Shown here: piece after piece, positions 1 through 11,704 of the stretch | Layout: each line of letters starts with the position of its first letter | Numbering within the stretch: position 1 is the first letter of the stretch | From: Nageia nagi | Lineage: Eukaryota > Pinophyta | DNA: 64,000 nt | Direction of reading: 5' to 3' | NCBI GenBank assembly: GCA_050084985.1 | Contig: JBITNC010000002.1 | Location: 13,206,001 to 13,270,000 of the forward strand | Made by a program: the position numbers and the translations under genes | Notes under the pieces: generated by a model | Database searches by the model: none | What the model saw: the letters and a program-made list of their open reading frames with translations, nothing else | What the model was told of the DNA's origin: nothing

Positions 1-290
1 TCGTAAGTTTGCTCTGCATGACAAACTTATTGTACAATTATTATTATAGAGTGTTGATTATTTTATACCTCAATGGTAAGTTTGCTCTGCGTGACAAACT
101 TGTTGTACATTTTATACCTCCGTGGTGAGTTTACTCTGCATGAGAAACTTATTGTACAAATTTTGAGCATATAATTAATATACCTCTGTGGTAAGTTCAC
201 TCTGCGTGATGAACTTGTTGTACATTCTATACCTCCATGGTGAGTTTGCTCTGCGTGAGAAACTTGTACAATTTTTATGCTCTATTTAAA
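1..290 (+). repeat. short tandem repeats in the Copia-1 3' region
   Basis: Five diverged copies of a unit built around the words GTTTGCTCTGCGTGA and AACTTGTTGTACA occur with spacings of 49 to 73 bp (CTCTGC cores near 11, 84, 133, 199 and 248). They lie between the expected end of the RNase H coding region and the polypurine tract of a plus-strand Copia element. A related but shorter reverse-complement tract is at about 2295-2490 in the oppositely oriented Copia-2, so the copy number differs between two related elements. No coding function is apparent. Confidence 0.7.
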
Positions 291-754
291 ATCAACACAT
301 GTCTATATATAATAGGTGACTATGAGTGATGGCTTGGCATCTCTGTGATGGCTTATAGTGCACCATTGATCAGTTATTTATAAGATAACATTATTTGATT
401 CTCTTATTTGAATATATGATGCATCTAACTGATTTTGTTTATGAGTTGCTTGTAGCATGCAGGATCTTCTTCAGAAATGCAGGTTACTCACCTTATGAAA
501 GCAAGCTCATGGAGACTCACATGTCAGCTTAAAGTTGATCAACTACTATGTACAGTGAAACCAGTTGTGGTTAATGATTGTATTGTAAACCATTTTTTGT
601 CAAATGGTAATGTAGTGAGTCTCATACTAGTTCTCAAAAAGATTCTCAAATATGTAAAAGTTCTCATCTCCACTTGTATCTCTATGGAGGAGAATTCTCT
701 CTTACTCTCTCTTCTCTCTTCTACGCTCTATCCCAATATTGCATTAAGGGGGAG
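1..754 (+). mobile_element. 3' internal tail of Ty1/Copia element Copia-1
   Basis: This is the 3' non-coding tail of a plus-strand Copia element whose coding part lies outside the window. It ends in a polypurine tract (AAGGGGGAG, 746-754) directly before the LTR start TGTTAGAAT. The segment at about 300-754 is the diverged inverse of 1839-2290, which belongs to Copia-2, so both come from related families. An open frame at 477-782 spans the polypurine tract and LTR start and matches no protein I recognise, so I treat it as chance. Confidence 0.7.
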
Positions 755-1342
755 TGTTAGAATTTGTAATGAAATATTGTGAATATCTAAACTCTTTGTA
801 AATTCAATTAATCACTTAAGGGTATGTAGATACCTTAAGAGATTAATTGAATTCTTTAATATGTAGACTTTGACTTTACCAAAGTGGTTAGTTGGTAGGT
901 TGAAGTTAGGTGATACATTTAATGTAACCCTAACCTTACCCTTGGGTTAAAGGAAGGTTAGGGAGGTACTCTCAAGCTATAAATAGAGGGCCTCTCCTCT
1001 TGTAAACATATCTAAGTCTTGGAGTAGGATTACTCTACTTGGTTGTGTAGGAGAGAGCAAGAGAATAGTTGTAAGAGAGACATAGATTGAGAATAGAGAA
1101 CTAGTTGTGGATGTACTCCCAAGGAGGGAGGAACCACATTATATTGGTGTCATATTATGTGAATGATGTTCTTAGAATTATAGATGTGTTATCTTGAGTG
1201 ATTGTGTTATCTTGTGTACACTTGAGTTTCCTAATCTTAGGTCCTAGAGGATTTGTTTAGATATAGTTCAAATCCTTCATCGTTCGACTTCCTTCTTCAG
1301 ATTCAAGGTTACGTTCTCCTTGAAACCCTCTTATAAATTGTA
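755..1342 (+). mobile_element. 3' LTR of Copia-1
   Basis: The LTR starts with TGTTAGAAT after a polypurine tract. A TATA box (TATAAATA, 978-985) sits in a CTATAAATAGAGGGC context like that in the other Copia LTRs of this window. The downstream part (GATGTACTCCCAAGGAGG, AGGAACCACAT) matches the R/U5 region of the LTRs at 1343-1838, 8443-8848 and 54345-54838. The right boundary is inferred from the start of the inverted LTR at 1343; no clear CA terminus is seen. Confidence 0.6.
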
Positions 1343-1838
1343 TGATAATTGAACTATAACATGAACAACTCTAAGCTTCCAAGATCACATGAAAGCTCAC
1401 AATATACATCTAACAAACTCACAAAGCAATCTCATAAAGATAACATAAGATGTAAGTGGTTCCTCCAACTAGGAGTACATCCACTAACTATATCTCTCTT
1501 AATCTCAAATATAAACTCTTACAATTATCTTAACTCATCTCCTAAACACTATCCTATAGCATAGCTTTACTCCACCAATTGATGTGTGATCACAAAAAGA
1601 GAGCCTTCTATTTATAGGTCAAAATCCCTCTTTAGATCACCCTTTTATCTAATGTACAAAAGCATGACATACACATCCTTTTACCCAAGGGGCATGCTTA
1701 TGATATGGACTGTAGGACAAGCTACATTATCATATTCACTTAAATACTTAAGGTATTAAATGATACCTTTAAGTATTAGTGAACTTACATAGAAGATTAT
1801 TACATAACCTTTACAATAATGCATTATATATTCCAACA
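1343..1838 (-). mobile_element. 3' LTR of Copia-2 (minus strand)
   Basis: Read on the minus strand it begins TGTTGGAAT at 1838, right after a polypurine tract AAGAGGAAG (about 1839-1847), and ends near 1343. At 496 bp it matches the solo LTR at 54345-54838 (494 bp) along its whole length, including the reversed TATA box (CTATTTATAGG near 1610). It abuts the 3' end of the Copia-1 LTR, so the two related LTRs form an imperfect inverted repeat. Confidence 0.8.
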
Positions 1839-2589
1839 CTTCCTCTTAATGCAATATTGGGATAAAGCAAATAAGAGAGAAGAAAGAGAGAAAGTAAGAG
1901 AGTTCACTTCTAAATAGATACAATGGAGATGAGAACTTTATACATATTTGTGAAGTAATAAAGATCTAGTTTGAGGCTCACTATTTTGCCAAATACTATT
2001 ATTAATCACAACTAATTTTAATGTACATGAAATAGTCATTCAACTAGAAGTCATGAAGAGTCTCCAAGAGCTTGCATACTTGAAGTAAGTAATCTGCAAT
2101 CTCAAAAGAACCTACAAGTCATAAGCAACTTAAATAACAAGATCAGTTAGATGCAACATATTCATATCAACAAGGATAGATGAATCACTTAAATGCCATC
2201 ATGAACTGATCAATGGTGCACTATAAGTCATCATGAAGATGCTAAGCCAAAACTCATAGTCACTTGCTATATATAAAACATGTGTTGATTATCATTACAA
2301 AATAAAGCATGCACATACGAGTTCCTCACATATGGATAATTGAACAGTGCCAAAAGACACATAAGAGTTCCTTACATATGGATAACTGAATAGTGCTAGA
2401 TTGACCAATCTTTTTGCTTTAAAAATTTGTACAAGTTCCTCATGTAGAGCGAACTTACCACGAAAGTGTACAACAAAATCAACACTATACAGCATAAAAA
2501 TCCTCCTAAGGGTGAAGTTGTCATCACAAACATGAATTCAACATAAGAATTCAAATTTCACTCTATCTTGAGGGCAACTTCACCAACCC

Positions 2590-4100
2590 TATAGCATCTC
2601 TAAGCTTATAGAACTAAGCTTTCGGGAGAGGCTTGGTGAACAAATCAGCAAAGCTTAAGGTGGATGGATAATACTCTAGGTGTATGATGCCATCAAGAAC
2701 TTCTCTCTAATAGAATGGGCATAGATTTTTATATGTTTTATTTTCTGATGGAACACAAGATTCTTAGCCAAAGAAATAGCCAATTGATTGTTTAAAGAAA
2801 TCAAAGATGAGCCACTTTGCTCATACCCAATTTCTTTTAGAAGATGCCTTAGCCAAATGGCTTCCTAGTTTGCAACAAACATGACATGGTGTTCAGCTTC
2901 TATGGTGGAAAGAGAAATAGTAGGCTACTTCTTAGAAGCGTAAGAGATAGCACTTGAACCAATGCTAAACACATATTCAGAGGTTGATTTCCTATCATTT
3001 CTATCTTCATAGTTAGAATTTGAGAATCTAGAGAGAATAAACGAAGAAAATTTAGAGTACTTGAAAGTAAGATCCTTAGTCCCTACAACATACCTTAAGA
3101 TTTGCTTAACAACATTGAGGTGCTCAACATATGGTTTTTGCATGAATAGTGCCATCAGATTCATTATAAAGGTAATGTTTGACTTAGATATAATTAAATA
3201 CAAAAGATTACCAATTAATTGCTTGTAAACTATAGCATCAACTAACTGAGAGTTGGAGCTCAGAGAAATAGTGATTCTAAAAGAAACTAGGATCGCAACA
3301 TATCTACACTCCTCCATTCCAAACTTCTGTAAGATGTTTGATATATACTTATATTGATTGAGATAAGTACAATCCTTATATTGATACATTTGCATTCCAA
3401 GATAGTAGTGCAAGAGATCAAGATCAATCATTTCAAATGTTACCTTAAGTTTGGATATGCACCGTTGAATAATTTTTTCATTGTTCCCAGTTATTAGAAG
3501 ATCATCCACATAAAGAGGAATCAAGACTATGTCTTTTCTCTGATTGAGCACACATAGATCGGAGTTGAAAAAATACTTAGAGAAACCAATGTCTGCAAAA
3601 TACCTTGAAATCTTCTTGTATCAGGCTCTAGGTGCTTGCTTAAGTTCATATAATAACTTCTTTAGCTTACATACAAAGGACTCTTTGCCTTCTACAATAA
3701 ACCCTTCTGGTTAATTCATGAAGATTTTTACATCTAAGTCACCATTGAGAAATGCACTCTTAACGTCAAGTTGAAAAACTTTCCATCTTTGAGCTGCAAA
3801 AAAAGCAAGATAATTTTCATAGTAGGCATCTTTACCATGAGAGCAAAGGTTTCTTCATAATCTACATTGTATTTTTGAGCAAAACATTTGGCTACTAACC
3901 TTGCCTTATATTTTTCAATATCCTTAACTAAATTGAATATGACTTTGTAGATCCACTTATTACCAATCACATTCTTCTCATTGATATAAGGAACCAAATC
4001 CCAAGTTTCATTTTTTATAAGCGTTTCATACTCTATTTTCATGGCTTCCATCTAGCACTCATGCTTAAAAGCTTCTTTGAAGGTTGAGGGCTCATGCTTG
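2590..4100 (-). pseudogene. Copia-2 reverse transcriptase and RNase H (degenerate)
   Basis: On the minus strand the N-terminal RT (about 4051-3734) shows WDLVP, a GNKWIYKV segment and KARLVAKCFAQKY followed by DYEETFA, the usual Copia RT start. The second block (3551-2925) carries the catalytic YVDDLLITG followed by LHYYLGMQ and KSTSEYVFSIGSSAISYASKK. An in-frame stop follows ASKK at about 2925; RNase H similarity continues past it (STIEAEH, about 2910-2640). Another stop or frameshift separates the two RT blocks near 3560-3730. The enzyme would copy RNA into DNA and degrade the template, but this copy cannot make it. Confidence 0.85.
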
Positions 4101-4129
4101 TTGTCAATCTTGACAAATAAGTATTTATT

Positions 4130-5290
4130 CAAGGTCATGCTCCTTGTTACCCTTTGAGTTGGAGAGTTGTTTCTGAGGTGACTTATCTAGATTAATATCT
4201 AACCACCTAGATGCAATTGAAGAGTCCTTTGGATCATCAACATCCTCATTAAAAGCAGATTTTTTAGGAAGTTCATTGAACCTTACATCCCTTGAAATAA
4301 ACACGAATTTGTAGGATGCTGACTATCATAACTCACAAAGATGCATTTTACAGCTCTTTTATCCAACTTTTTCTTTTTCTCAGAAATAATGTAAGAGAAT
4401 ATTTCACAACCAAACACCTTAAGGTGAGAAATGTTAGGTTTTCTTCCTGACTATATCTCAAAAGAAGTTTTACCCTAAATGGTTTGTGTGAGACACTTAT
4501 TCAAGGTGTAAATAGCAATGTTCACAGCTTCACCCCATCAAAAATTAAGAAGGTTACCCAACATGCATCTAGCCATCTCCATAATTATTCTATTTTTTTT
4601 CAACAACACCATTTTGCTAAGGAGTGTAAGGAATCATAAATTATTTCTTAATTCCATACTTAACACAATAGTCATTGAACTCATTGTTATATTCTTTCCC
4701 ATTATTTGATCTTAACATCTTGATTTTAAGGTTAGTTTGATTCTCAACAAAGGCCTTAGAAATTTTAAAACTCTCAAAGGTTTGATCCTTGTGCTCAATT
4801 AGATACCCAAAGGTCATCCTACTAAAATCATAAATGAAGGTCAAGACGAAAGATGCTTCTCCAAGAGACTTAATTTGAAACAGACCCATCAAATCTGAAT
4901 GCACGAGTTGAAATGGTTGAGATGCTTTTGTTACTTTATCTTTTTCAAACTTTTGTCTATGCATCTTGCCAAAAATGCAATTCTCACATAAACCAATCAA
5001 AGGATAAATTGAAGTTAAACCTTCCACAAGTTCTTATTCTTTCATGATTTGAATACTCTTGTAGTTAAGGTGCCCTAAACATTGGTGCCAAAGATTGCCT
5101 CTAGAACACACACTTGTTGCAAGACACATCTTTGATGGAACTTGATCTATAATATAGAGATCATCTTTCACTGATTCTTTAACCAATGAGGTAAATATTT
5201 TTTTAATGCATCAAGATTGAGAGTTGAACTCAAAAGAGTACCCTTCCCTAGCAACTTGGATCATGGAGAGAAGGTTCATCCTATGTTTAG
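4130..5290 (-). pseudogene. Copia-2 integrase region (degenerate, 5'-truncated)
   Basis: The minus frame 5027-4641 contains the zinc-binding CENCIFGK, the core start VHSDLMG (first catalytic Asp), and LRSNNGKEY. In Copia integrases the last motif is normally RSDNG, so the second catalytic Asp is replaced by Asn. Pre-integrase similarity (LWHQCLGHLNY) lies upstream at about 5030-5110, and the integrase C-terminal VFGCEIFSY type sequence is at about 4300-4440 in other frames. Recognisable coding stops near 5290; gag, protease and 5' LTR are missing. Confidence 0.8.
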
Positions 5291-7257
5291 AAACATATCA
5301 TTCTTTATAAATTGTTTAATCTTGCATACATGCTCATGTATGCCTCCCTTCCCTTGTGGCCACTTTAAGACACATTTTTAGACCAAATAAGGTCCTCCCT
5401 GCTCAACACCGCTAGGGCTCTCCTCCTACACGTCCCTTCTCTCTCCTTTGCGAAACCCCCTCTCCTCCATGGACTCCCTTCCCTCATGCGATTTTTTTTT
5501 GCTGATTCAATTTAGCCTTTTTCCTTCTATTCGACCCCCTAACTCCTCTTTTTTTATTTACTTCTTTCACTCACCTACCTTACATTTGGTTGGTCAAAAT
5601 ATTTAATTTTTTTCCAACAAGTACAATGTCATGCATTTTTTTTGGGTTTCTTGCAAGAAACTTAATGTCTTAATTTTTTCCTACCTTCCATTTAATGCAT
5701 CTGATTTAGAGTGAAGTAAAGGAGAATTTTTTTTTACATTCTTGCAAGTAATCAGGTAATCATTGTCAACTTTTAAATGAGGAGGTAATGCATAGAAGCA
5801 CTTTATTTTGTCAAATTGTAATGGGAGATATTTTTTTTTTTTGTAATTTAAAGTACCTTCATTGGAATATGTCTCATAAATGACATTTTTTAAAGTAATT
5901 TTTACCTTAATAAACATATACTATTTATTTTTTAGAGGGAATATGTCTAGTCATTAAGAAAAATAGAGAATTCTTTTTTGCTAGAGTATCATTTTTTTGG
6001 CCTTGATAATACTTCTAAGGGGAATGCCATTTTAAATTAGCAATGCTATTTTTTAAGTAAAAAGGAAATTTTTTTGTATTTACTTAAAAATATTGCATTA
6101 ATGGATGAATGTCTATCACTTAATTTTTTTTTTGGATACCTCTTAAGCGTCTTCCTTAAAGTTCCTTTTTAATGCAACTTTGGAAATAATTGCATGTTAG
6201 AATTAACAAATTTCTTATTCAAAGTAATAAGATAATGCATACTTATGCATGATTATGCTTAAATGATGCTTGCTTAAGATTAGTACTTAATTTTTAAGTT
6301 AAGAATGATACATGCTTATGACTTAATTTTTTAAGTTAGATGCTTAACACTTGAATTTTTAATTCAAATAATGCATGTGTATTACTTAAAATCTTAAGTT
6401 ATGAATCAATCTACTTCCTTATGCAAGAATGGACTTGTGCAAAAAATAGGACCTATGTAAAGATGTCTTTTAGGGGTTAGTAAACAAAACCTATTGGACA
6501 TTTAGGTTTCAAATTTTGAATAGATAATGTTTTACTCATGCTCTTTACTTCATGCTTTGCATTTTGATTTATTTGCTTATGCAAATAAAAATACAAATAT
6601 TGAAATGAGCAACCTTCTAAAATGAACACATCTGCACATACATTTCGTAACATGACTTGTTTGGAGAGCTATGAGGTGAGGATAGGTGGACTGGAACCTT
6701 TAAGTTCGATGATCCAAATGGTGAAAAGTTTGTAGTTTTCAATTGCTCCTAAGTCCTCTGTTAGTTTGGACATAACTCCAATAGGTGGATAGACATATGT
6801 GTAGTGATATCACATGTCCACACATCCATTTAAGGATTATCTTAATAACCTAAAAGAACAACTTGAAATCTAATCAAAATTAATAATTTGATCAATCCAA
6901 TAAACGTCATAACCTTGAAAAATAGTAAGTACTCCTTATGAGAATATAATACTGACCAAAACGAATTGGTTGAAGATTGGTAGTACTTGGGTTCCTCTTG
7001 TGTGTGTATTCAGGTGAAGGCCTAATTTTAAATAAAAAAATAAGCCTCAATAACGTCACTCTACATCTACGATTCTTGAGATGAGAAATGTATTTGGATA
7101 CATCAATTATTATTTGAGTTGTAAAATATTTGCATTAGTAAAACAAATCATGCATGTCTTTTGTGTTAAAATTAACATGTGTTTTTTACTTGGTTAAAAT
7201 ATTACATATAATGTTGTTAATTACATGCTTATTATTCTTCACATTCTTGTGTAGCAA
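5291..7257. other. non-coding, homopolymer-rich spacer
   Basis: I see no credible gene in these 2 kb. The segment is very AT-rich, with many T runs of 8-11 bases (for example 5489-5496, 5830-5842, 6124-6132) and repeated TTAATGCA / TAATTTTTTAAGTTA words between 6050 and 6420. It lies between the truncated Copia-2 integrase and the gag start of Copia-3 and probably holds untranslated or LTR-derived sequence too decayed to assign. Confidence 0.5.
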
Positions 7258-8426
7258 ATGGGAGAATCATTTTTACCCAAACATATTTTTGACGGTTCCA
7301 ACTTTGGTATTTGGGAATCTCGGATGAGAGTTAAATTGCAGGTAAGGAAGCTTTGGCAAACAGTGAATGAGAAACTTGTACCTCTTACAGATAAGAAGAC
7401 ACTAGAGGCTTACAATACAAAGAATGAATTGATAACCTCCATGATCTTTTATGCAATTTCAAATGATGTGTTCCTGATGATTTCCTCTTCAACCTTGGTA
7501 AAAGAAGTTTGGAATAAGCTTAAGCAAATCTACCTTGATTCAAAGTTTTCAAGAAGGTTTACCATTCTCTAAAAGTTGCTTCAATCTCATCAAAGGGAAG
7601 ATGAAAATGTAGCTATTTACTTGAACAAAATTATTGATCTAAGAATCTAACTTGTTGCTTGTGGATGCAATTGGATCAATGATGAATTTATGGTTTTCAT
7701 CATTTTTTAAAGCCTTTAAAATTTGAAAACTTTGTGATGGTTATAGAAATAAGGTTTGATGATGAACAAGAAATCTTCTCATTTGAGAACCTTTCTAAGC
7801 TCCTTTTGAAGCATAAAAAAACTTTTAACAAAAAGATATTGATTTCTTCTCCTAAAGATAATAACATTACTCTTGGAGTAACTAAAACTCCTTTCAAGAA
7901 GAAGTTTAACCATCAAAAGAAATCTTATCCTTCTTCCAAAAGGTTTGAGAAAAGAGGCAATGGCTACAATAGCAGAAATAATGGCAACAAGAATAATAAC
8001 AACAATAGGAACAACAGTAACAACAACAACCACTTCAAGCAAAGAGATGAAAAAGTTAAAGCAAACAATCCATATCCTAAGAAAAAGTTTGATAGTAATT
8101 GTAACTATTGTGGTATCCAAGGTCACAAAGAAGTTGATTACTACAAAAATAAAAGAGAGCAAAAGAACAAAAGCAATGGAAATGTAAAAAACTTCAAAAG
8201 AAAGAAGAATATTCAAGTTGGTTTTGCTGTGACACTCTATATCTCGCTCTTTTTCATCTAATTGGATTGTTGATTCTAGTTGCACTAATCACCTATACTT
8301 TGAAAAGGAAACGTTTGAGAACTTTCACAAGTATAAAAAAGATGCAGTTGTGATAGGTGATAACTCTACCCTTGAAATTCAAGGAATTGGAAGTGTGTTG
8401 ATTCACGGAAAGGTTTTTGACAATGT
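7258..8426 (+). pseudogene. Copia-3 gag and start of protease (degenerate)
   Basis: The frame opens with MGESFLPKHIFDGSNF and has the gag (DUF4219/UBN2-like) W and RMRV positions. A stop at about 7570 breaks the frame; it resumes at 7690-8261 with an Asn-rich tract (RNNGNKNNNNN) and a CCHC zinc knuckle, CNYCGIQGHKEVDYY. The final Cys of the knuckle is Tyr, so zinc binding is probably lost. After a frameshift near 8225 the protease region reads WIVDSSCTNH, where Copia proteases usually have DSG; the Gly is Ser. The frame continues to VFDNVL and is then cut at 8426 by an inverted primer site and LTR from another element. Confidence 0.85.
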
Positions 8427-8438
8427 GCTCTGATACCA
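8427..8438 (-). promoter_or_regulatory. primer binding site (tRNA-iMet) of Copia-4
   Basis: The minus strand reads TGGTATCAGAGC, a perfect match to the 3' end complement of initiator methionine tRNA, the usual primer of plant Copia and many Ty3 elements. It lies 4 bp from the inferred LTR end at 8443. The internal region that should follow on the minus strand is absent: the neighbouring sequence is plus-strand gag/protease of Copia-3. Confidence 0.85.
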
Positions 8439-8442
8439 ATTA

Positions 8443-8848
8443 TGAGAATTGAACTATAACATGAACAACTCTAAGCTCCTAAGATCACATGAAAGCTCAC
8501 AATACACATCTAACAAACTCACAAAGCAATCTCACAAAAACAACACAAGATGTAAGTGGTTCCTCCAACTAGGAGTACATCCACTAACTAGATCTTTCTT
8601 CATCTCAAATATGAACTCTTACAATTCTCCTAACTCATCTTCTAAACACTATTCTATAGCATAGCTTTACTACACCAATTGGTGTGTGATCACAAAGAGG
8701 GAGCCTTCTATTTATAAGTCAAAATCTCTCTTTGGATCACCCTTTTATCCAATGTACAAAAGCATGACATGCACATCCTTTTACCCAAGGAGCATGCTCA
8801 TGACATGGAGTGTAGGACAAGTTACATTATCATATTCACTTAAATACT
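8443..8848 (-). mobile_element. truncated 5' LTR of Copia-4
   Basis: This is the R/U5 and part of the U3 of the same LTR family as 1343-1838 and 54345-54838, in minus orientation, with the reversed TATA box CTATTTATAAG near 8710. About 90 bp of the TG-proximal end are missing; the LTR stops at AAATACTTG and passes directly into the Tat-type LTR at about 8849. Confidence 0.8.
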
Positions 8849-9715
8849 TGATCAAAATGCCCTTTTTGACACCTTCGAGCTCAAACTCTACATTTTCAAT
8901 GATTTTCAAGCTTAAATGGTGCAAAAATAACCATTTTTACTTTTTCGGGCTCAAAGTTGTCATTTTTCGTTATTTTTGACACTTCTGGGCTCAAAGTATC
9001 CAATCCTACCCATTTTCAGCATTTCTTGGCCCTTAGCATGAAAAAATGACCTTTTCTAGCATTTTCGACATTTTCAAGCATTTTTGGCCATTCTAGGATC
9101 AACCCGTCACTTTCGATCATTTTCGAGCTTTTCGGATTCAAATCATGCAAAATGCACCTTTTTTTACCAAATTGACCATTTTCAAGCCGAAAAGTGACCA
9201 AAATGCGCTTTTCTACCTTACTTGTCATCCTTATCATTTTCAAGGCACTCGAACTCTAAGTTGACAAAAAACACTAATTTTTGTCACCTGGGTACCTTAG
9301 CACTCAAATTATGCAAAAACACGCCTTACTATTGTGCTAGGCACTTGTGAGCTCAATCTTTGCAAAAACATGCCCTTTTCTCAACTTTGTCAGTCTTGTT
9401 CTCAAATGCTGAGAAAATAAGTCTTTTTCGCTCTATTGGCCACTTGGTGCAAAACTCCCTTTCTGGTTGCCGTTGTGATCCAAAACTACGTCCTACTTGA
9501 TGTTGCTTTAAATTAGACCTTGAATGGCCCCTGTATGTAGTTAACTGACTTGGTGCCTCTATGGGTACTTATATGCATTGCTTTACCACCCAATTGCTCT
9601 AATTTTTCGCTCTGGCAGTTGTCTAGTCATCTCTAGACAATGTAGTCCATTGCCTTCAAAAAAAAGTAGGGTCCCCAAAATGTAGCATCTTGGGGTGTGT
9701 TGTGTAGGTACAACA
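8849..9715 (-). mobile_element. truncated 3' LTR of the Tat-like element
   Basis: On the minus strand it starts TGTTGTACCTACACAACA at 9715 and aligns with the first 900 bp of the 5' LTR (26066-25167), sharing phrases such as GTAGCATCTTGGGGTGTG and TCAACCCGTCACTTTCG. It breaks off at GATCAAAATGCC, where it joins a broken Copia LTR. I see no purine tract directly before the LTR start: the adjacent minus sequence is T-rich (TTGTTGTTATTTTTATTTTG), which is unusual for a 3' LTR. Confidence 0.8.
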
Positions 9716-10442
9716 TTAGCAAAATAAAAATAACAACAAAAACTTTGTACAAATGAAAGCATAGTTACATGCTTCATCCATTGGACGAGGGTCCAATGTC
9801 AACATATGCTAACGGTTGCATAATCGATTTGTTTTTAAAGTGAGTGAACTCTCACTAGTAGAAGTGTTCATAAGGACACCTTCATCGTATCATATGTTCC
9901 AAAAGTCACAACCATGACCATCATTCCTAGCTCACGAGATGGATCAAAATGATGCGGTCAGAATAATTCTTAATGTCCTCATCTTTCTCATCACTCACCA
10001 CAATTGGATAGTAGTTTGAGGCTTACAGTCCTATATTTTTGCTTCATTAAAAAGCATGAGGCCTATTGATCGCACCATTATCATATCTTTCACCTATCAC
10101 TTATGATTCTAGAGATCTCTCTATTTCTCGGACTTGCATCGATTGGCAGGGTACCAGTGTTAGTTCCTGTTTCATTAGATAATCATTAGTATCATTTAGA
10201 GTGTCTATTCCAATTGTAGTCTTTGGGTCGGAACAAATCATTCCTAAGCCCTATGTGCTCTAATGATTGTAGCTTTTACTTGAATTTACACCGATTGGTA
10301 GCGAACCAATGTCAGTTAGTGAGCTTGAAATGCTCGGGTGTCCCTACGATTCTACCAAAGTTCCTAAGTGTAGCCGAAATTTAAATGCTAAAGTGAGGAA
10401 ACTTAACTATTTACAAGTGGTACCATAGGACATGCCATCCTC
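9716..10442 (-). other. 3' untranslated region of the Tat-like element
   Basis: This lies between the end of integrase similarity (near 10445) and the 3' LTR. It is AT-rich and no frame gives a recognisable protein. Its position fits the long untranslated tail known from Tat-lineage elements. Confidence 0.5.
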
Positions 10443-11420
10443 GGTTAGAAATAGTGCTTCAAGTGTTTACCATTAACGGGCAATGGTAATACTTCACCAG
10501 TAAGACGTTGAAGTTTGAATGTGTTTTGTCCTAGAATAGAAAATATCTAGAACGGGCCTAGCCATAGTATATCAAATTTGGCATGCTTGCCCTTGTCTTC
10601 ACGAGCCTTGTCCCATAGTAAGACCAAGTCATCAACTCAGAAGCCTTTGTACTGAACATTCTTGTCAAACCACCTCTTGGTAGCTAATTGGTGTCAACTC
10701 ATATTCAAGAATGCTTGTTCTCTTTTCTCATCCAACCGAAGTAACTCTAGCAGTCGACTCTTAATTATGTCGGTGAAACCCTCATAGTCCTTCATGAATT
10801 GCAAGGTTGCAATTTTCAACTTTATAGGAAAAATTGGTTCTGTGCCATAGACTAACTGAAATGGAGAAGTGCCCAATGATTTCTTTATCCTAATCCGATC
10901 TGACCACAAAGCATATTTGAATTTGTTGTGCTAGTCTCTCGGATTTTCTTCAAGGAGTTTCTTGATGACCGTTAGCAAGTTCTTGTTCGTGGATTCAGCC
11001 AGCCCATTCCCTTGTGGATAGTAATTGGAAGAGAAATTCAATAGTATATTACGATCATAGGTCCATTCAACAAATTTTGTAGATACAAATGTTGAACCAT
11101 TGTCAGCTACCAAAGACTGTGGCATACCGAATCTTGTTACTATGAACTCTTCTAGGAATTTAATGATGACTTTAGAAGTTGCATTCTTGCAAGCTTGGGC
11201 TTCGATCCATCTGGTACAATAATCTGTTGCCGTCAAGATGAATCGATGCCTTGTGGATGAGTTAGGGTTCACAACCCCAACGAAGTCTAATGCCCACTTA
11301 GCAAATGGTTTTGCTTCTATCATTAGCTGAAGTGGCATGCTTGAAGTCCTTTCTCTTTCATTTGTTGTTTGGCAAATATGGCAAGCTTTAGTTTGCTCTT
11401 GGGTATCTTTAAAAATACTC
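10443..11420 (-). pseudogene. Tat-like element integrase
   Basis: The minus frames hold an HHCC-type tail (KACHICQTTNE, about 11390-11360), then a core at 11338-10931 with ILTATDYCTRW (first Asp), SLVADNGSTF (second Asp) and GNGLAESTN (Glu), so the catalytic triad is intact. After a stop at about 10925 the C-terminal part (10909-10694) reads SPFQLVYGTEPIFP, and similarity continues to about 10445 (RWFDKNVQYKGF, DLVLLWDKAREDKG) through several stops. The family joins element DNA to host DNA. Neither this stretch nor the rest of the polyprotein can be expressed intact. Confidence 0.85.
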
Positions 11421-11704
11421 GACCAATAGTAACTAACTCAAAGAATTTCATGGGATAGTGTGGTACCAGATGTGTGTCTAGTACCACCTTCTTGATCGTG
11501 AAACTACTTGAGGACCTCTTTTGCTTGATCCTTCTCTAGACATTTCAAATAGATGCCTTCATAATTTTTCGTAAATAATTTGCCAGCTTTGATCATGAAT
11601 TTTGTCGACCTATATCTTAATGCTCTTTTTTGTGCTAGATTGAAATCAGGTGGATATGATCTCGTTGTGAGATAAAGAAATATATCCTCCTACTAGAATC
11701 TTGC

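Noticed and set aside
7779-8285. Long open frame on the minus strand opposite the Copia-3 gag
   Set aside because: It is the mirror of the Asn/Lys-rich gag coding and gives a low-complexity hydrophobic sequence with no family feature.
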